This document shows, piece after piece, positions 5,815-7,539 of a stretch of 7,539 nt of DNA. How positions within the stretch are numbered: position 1 is the first letter of the stretch; each line of letters opens with the position of its first letter. The DNA is from an uncultured Bacilli bacterium (GTDB lineage Bacteria > Bacillota_I > Bacilli_A > ML615J-28 > CAG-698), in assembly GCA_947627395.1 (NCBI GenBank), contig CANQVW010000072.1, forward strand, positions 1 to 7,539, read 5' to 3'. Made by a program: the position numbers and the translations under genes. The notes below the pieces were generated by a model. That model was not told where the DNA came from and searched no databases. It was given only the letters and a program-made list of their open reading frames with translations.

Positions 5815-7065
5815 ATGGAATATAATCCCTGTATCACTATCGATGTATCTCAAGGTAAAATCCATTTCCAAGGTTTTATTATCGATAATAACAAAAACCG
5901 TAAACCTGACAACATTACTCAACCTAAAGTTATGCGACATTCAAAACAAGGTTTTGAAAAACTACTAGAATTAATTTCTATTATTAAATCCAAAACAAAT
6001 AGGATTCCTCTTGTGATTTTTGAATATACGGTAATTTATCACAAAACTTTAGAAAAGTTCTTACAAGAAAAGAATATCCAATATCACATTATCGCTCCTC
6101 TCCGTGCCGCTAAATCTCGCCAAAATGATATTAGAAGCGTTAAAACAGATAAACTTGCCTATTTAAGCCTTGCTAGAATATTTTATGATGTGAAAAATGA
6201 TTCATTAGGTAAATTCAATGCCGAATCTGAATCTTATGAATCTATGAAACAATTAAATAGATTCTATGAAAATATTCTTTTACGTCAACAAGAACTTAAA
6301 GTCAATTTTAGAGAAGCTCTTGCTGTTATTTATCCTAATTATAAAATTTCTAATTCTAACGCAAATGGCGCCTTTAAAAACGTTTATTCTTTGGAATCTT
6401 TCGGCTTTCTAAAAGAATTTCCTCATCCTAAATTAGTCGTTAATAAATCTATTGAAGAAATTGAAGAAAAATTAATTAAATATTTAGGTAAAAAACATTC
6501 TAAATACTCTTTTTCAATTGCTTTTAGATTACTTGATTATTGCAAAAATTTTATTCCAGGTTGTTCTTTCGATCAACCTCTTGACGATAATATGCAATTC
6601 TATATTTCTCAAATTGAATTATATGAAATTCAGTTGAATGAAACTTTAGAACAATTAATCGCTTTAGCCAAAAATTCTTCACTTTATAATCTTCTTCTAT
6701 CTATTCCTTGTGTTCAAGAAAGTCTTGCTTCAAGATTTGTTGCGGAAATTGGGGATATTAATAGATTTAATTCTTATAAGGCTATTATTAGTTTTGTTGG
6801 TAATGACCCTAAAATTTATCAGTCAGGTGATAATTTAGGTCTACACAAAAAAATAACTAAAAAAGGGAATAAACACTTACGTACTATTATTTTTTTAATT
6901 GCCCAACAAATGATTAAAGCTAAAAATCTTAACTCAAGTATTAAATTCTTCTACAAGAAGAAAACGCAACAAGGCCTTCCAAAACTTGCTGCGTTAATTG
7001 CCTGCAGTAATAAATTAATACACATTATTTATTATCTTAACAAAACAGGCTGTGCTTTTATCTAG
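5815..7065 (+). CDS. IS110-family transposase (DEDD/serine recombinase), possibly inactive
   Basis: These RNA-guided recombinases combine an N-terminal RuvC-like DEDD domain with a C-terminal Tnp domain bearing a serine nucleophile. The 416-residue product starts at ATG 5815, five bases after AAAGGAGAG; an in-frame ATG at 5755 lies in the non-coding leader and lacks such a site. In the RuvC-like part, Asp10 (TIDVSQGK), Glu70 (IFEYTVIY) and Asp112 (VKTDKLAY) are present. The fourth acidic position, normally Asp in TDKxDA, is Ala115, and the usual EATG glycine after Glu70 is Val73. A helical linker spans about 135-290. The Tnp domain (about 293-400) shows LLSIPCVQESLASRFVAEIG, FVGNDPKIYQSG with the presumed nucleophile Ser337, and KITKKGNKHLR. 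The frame is open and full length, so any loss is by substitution. The upstream placement of the structured RNA fits the IS110 rather than the IS1111 subgroup. Confidence 0.92.
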   Translation: MEYNPCITIDVSQGKIHFQGFIIDNNKNRKPDNITQPKVMRHSKQGFEKLLELISIIKSKTNRIPLVIFEYTVIYHKTLEKFLQEKNIQYHIIAPLRAAKSRQNDIRSVKTDKLAYLSLARIFYDVKNDSLGKFNAESESYESMKQLNRFYENILLRQQELKVNFREALAVIYPNYKISNSNANGAFKNVYSLESFGFLKEFPHPKLVVNKSIEEIEEKLIKYLGKKHSKYSFSIAFRLLDYCKNFIPGCSFDQPLDDNMQFYISQIELYEIQLNETLEQLIALAKNSSLYNLLLSIPCVQESLASRFVAEIGDINRFNSYKAIISFVGNDPKIYQSGDNLGLHKKITKKGNKHLRTIIFLIAQQMIKAKNLNSSIKFFYKKKTQQGLPKLAALIACSNKLIHIIYYLNKTGCAFI

Positions 7066-7148
7066 CACATAGAGTTTAACACAAAAATAACTAAATATCA
7101 ACATATTTGTCATCTAAATTGCAAATGTTGGGTAACAAACCTTTTTAC

Positions 7149-7187
7149 GCTCATTTTGTATTAATTTACATATATGAGCATTTTTTT
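7149..7187 (+). terminator. Intrinsic terminator after the transposase gene
   Basis: GCTCAT (7149-7154) pairs with ATGAGC (7174-7179). Inside the loop, TGTA (7157-7160) pairs with TACA (7167-7170), giving a two-tier hairpin. It is followed by A and seven Ts (7181-7187). It lies about 85 nt after the transposase stop codon. It may lie inside or just outside the element. Confidence 0.7.
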
Positions 7188-7415
7188 ATTATTTTACTTG
7201 ACTATTTATGTTTATTATATCATTTTTCTAACTATTTGAACATTCATTTTTTATTTTCTTTTACTTCAATTGTCCATATATATTCATATCTTTTTTAAAC
7301 AAACAAATATTTTCACATATTTTTATAAGTAAAAATAAAAAGACTAGTTTTGATAAGAGATATTCTAATTATAAGAGAAAATCTTATAGTTCCTATTTGC
7401 TCCATAGGGATAGGC
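7188..7415. other. AT-rich gap without a recognisable gene
   Basis: This stretch is extremely AT-rich, with many stops in all frames; the only frame near it (7107-7298) has hydrophobic low-complexity content and no ribosome site. A TTGACT at 7198-7203 has no -10 at 17 bp. CCTAT (7392-7396) and ATAGG (7404-7408) form a weak dyad. Nothing here supports a gene. It separates the insertion sequence from the G+C-richer block at the right edge. Confidence 0.5.
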
Positions 7416-7456
7416 AAAAAAGAAAAACGACGTAACCGTGTATCAGTTACGCCGTT
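7416..7456 (-). terminator. Strong intrinsic terminator of the right-edge gene
   Basis: On the minus strand, AACGGCGTAAC (7456-7446) pairs with GTTACGTCGTT (7436-7426) over 11 bp with one G-U pair and a 9-nt loop. It is followed by TTTCTTTTTT (7425-7416). It begins 31 nt after the stop codon of the partial gene. On the plus strand no T-run follows. Confidence 0.88.
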
Positions 7457-7487
7457 CGGTTGTGTTTCTATTTAGTTTTTGGCGGTT

Positions 7488-7539
7488 TTAGTCCTCTTTC
7501 TTATCCGTTTCGGCACGAGAGCGCAAAGCATCGTACCCT
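7488..7539 (-). CDS. C-terminal end of an unidentified protein (partial)
   Basis: The minus strand reads from the window edge ...GYDALRSRAETDKKED and then TAA at 7490-7488, with a strong terminator shortly after. The tail is charged and helix-like, a common soluble C-terminus. The final 59 bases are about 53% G+C, clearly above the rest of the window, which hints at acquired DNA such as a conjugative or mobilisable element. Sixteen residues are too few to name a family. The frame is chosen because it alone gives a natural hydrophilic tail with a stop placed properly before the terminator; another minus frame also runs to a stop, at about 7473, and remains possible. Confidence 0.5.
   Translation of the reverse strand, partial: GYDALRSRAETDKKED

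Larger units (their letters stand above)
5502..7187 (+). mobile_element. IS110-family insertion sequence (ends approximate)
   Basis: The element comprises a structured upstream non-coding region, a DEDD-type IS110 transposase gene and a short terminator-bearing tail. IS110-family elements usually lack terminal inverted repeats and make only very short target duplications, so the ends cannot be fixed from one copy. The left limit is set just before the extended -10 at 5518-5526. The right limit is set at the terminator T-run. Alternative ends are suggested by AGTTTAA at 5489-5495 and 7073-7079. An overall size of 1.6-1.7 kb is reasonable for the family. The element separates the minus-strand operons from a different sequence block on the right. 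Confidence 0.75.

Noticed and set aside
7198..7210. TTGACT near the right end as the -35 that would complete the bridge RNA promoter in a circular form, and the ATTTATG shared with 5513-5519 as a core repeat
   Set aside because: Joining at ATTTATG gives only an 8-bp spacer to TATACT, and other joints lack a distinctive shared core, so there is no consistent solution.
7107..7298. Plus-strand open frame of 63 codons after the transposase
   Set aside because: It overlaps the transposase terminator, has no ribosome site and encodes low-complexity hydrophobic sequence typical of AT-rich non-coding DNA.
1..7539. CRISPR array, tRNA or rRNA genes
   Set aside because: No regularly spaced repeats, tRNA cloverleaf elements or rRNA segments are visible on either strand.

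Overview
The window is AT-rich, with short intergenic gaps, strong AGGAGG-type ribosome binding sites, ATGA gene overlaps and U-tailed hairpin terminators. This fits a low-GC Bacillota genome. A gut Clostridia or Erysipelotrichia member is a reasonable guess, but no gene here fixes the genus.

From about 1 to 5500 everything reads on the minus strand. The upstream gene set (5423 down to 3270) is a P1-family (DmpA-like) aminopeptidase, an aspartate/glutamate racemase-family protein and a small DUF3842-type protein. They are packed as a translationally coupled operon. A 195-bp regulatory gap follows (3075-3269). It carries two good promoter candidates, a Fur-box-like operator laid over the start of the second promoter, a 19-bp dyad at the start of the first, and a U-tailed hairpin only about 15 nt before the next start codon. 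Then comes a FecBCD-type uptake operon for iron, siderophore or a similar ligand: permease, ATPase, lipoprotein binding protein. It ends in a clear intrinsic terminator at the left edge. Operator and gene families together point to iron-regulated import.

From about 5500 to 7190 on the plus strand lies an IS110-family insertion sequence. Its 416-aa DEDD/serine transposase is preceded by about 285 bp of strongly structured non-coding DNA, with an extended -10 promoter, stacked hairpins and a terminal T-tract. This is where IS110-group elements encode their bridge RNA (the guide RNA selecting target and donor DNA), and the roughly 185-nt candidate is the most interesting object here. The transposase looks catalytically compromised: the fourth acidic residue (Asp in the usual TDKxDA motif) is Ala115, and the usual ETG-type Gly next to Glu70 is Val. 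This may be a decaying copy.

The last 110 bp change character, to about 53% G+C over the final 59 bases. They hold the C-terminal end of a minus-strand gene with its own strong terminator, possibly the edge of a different element. The 7190-7415 stretch between is very AT-rich and shows no convincing gene.
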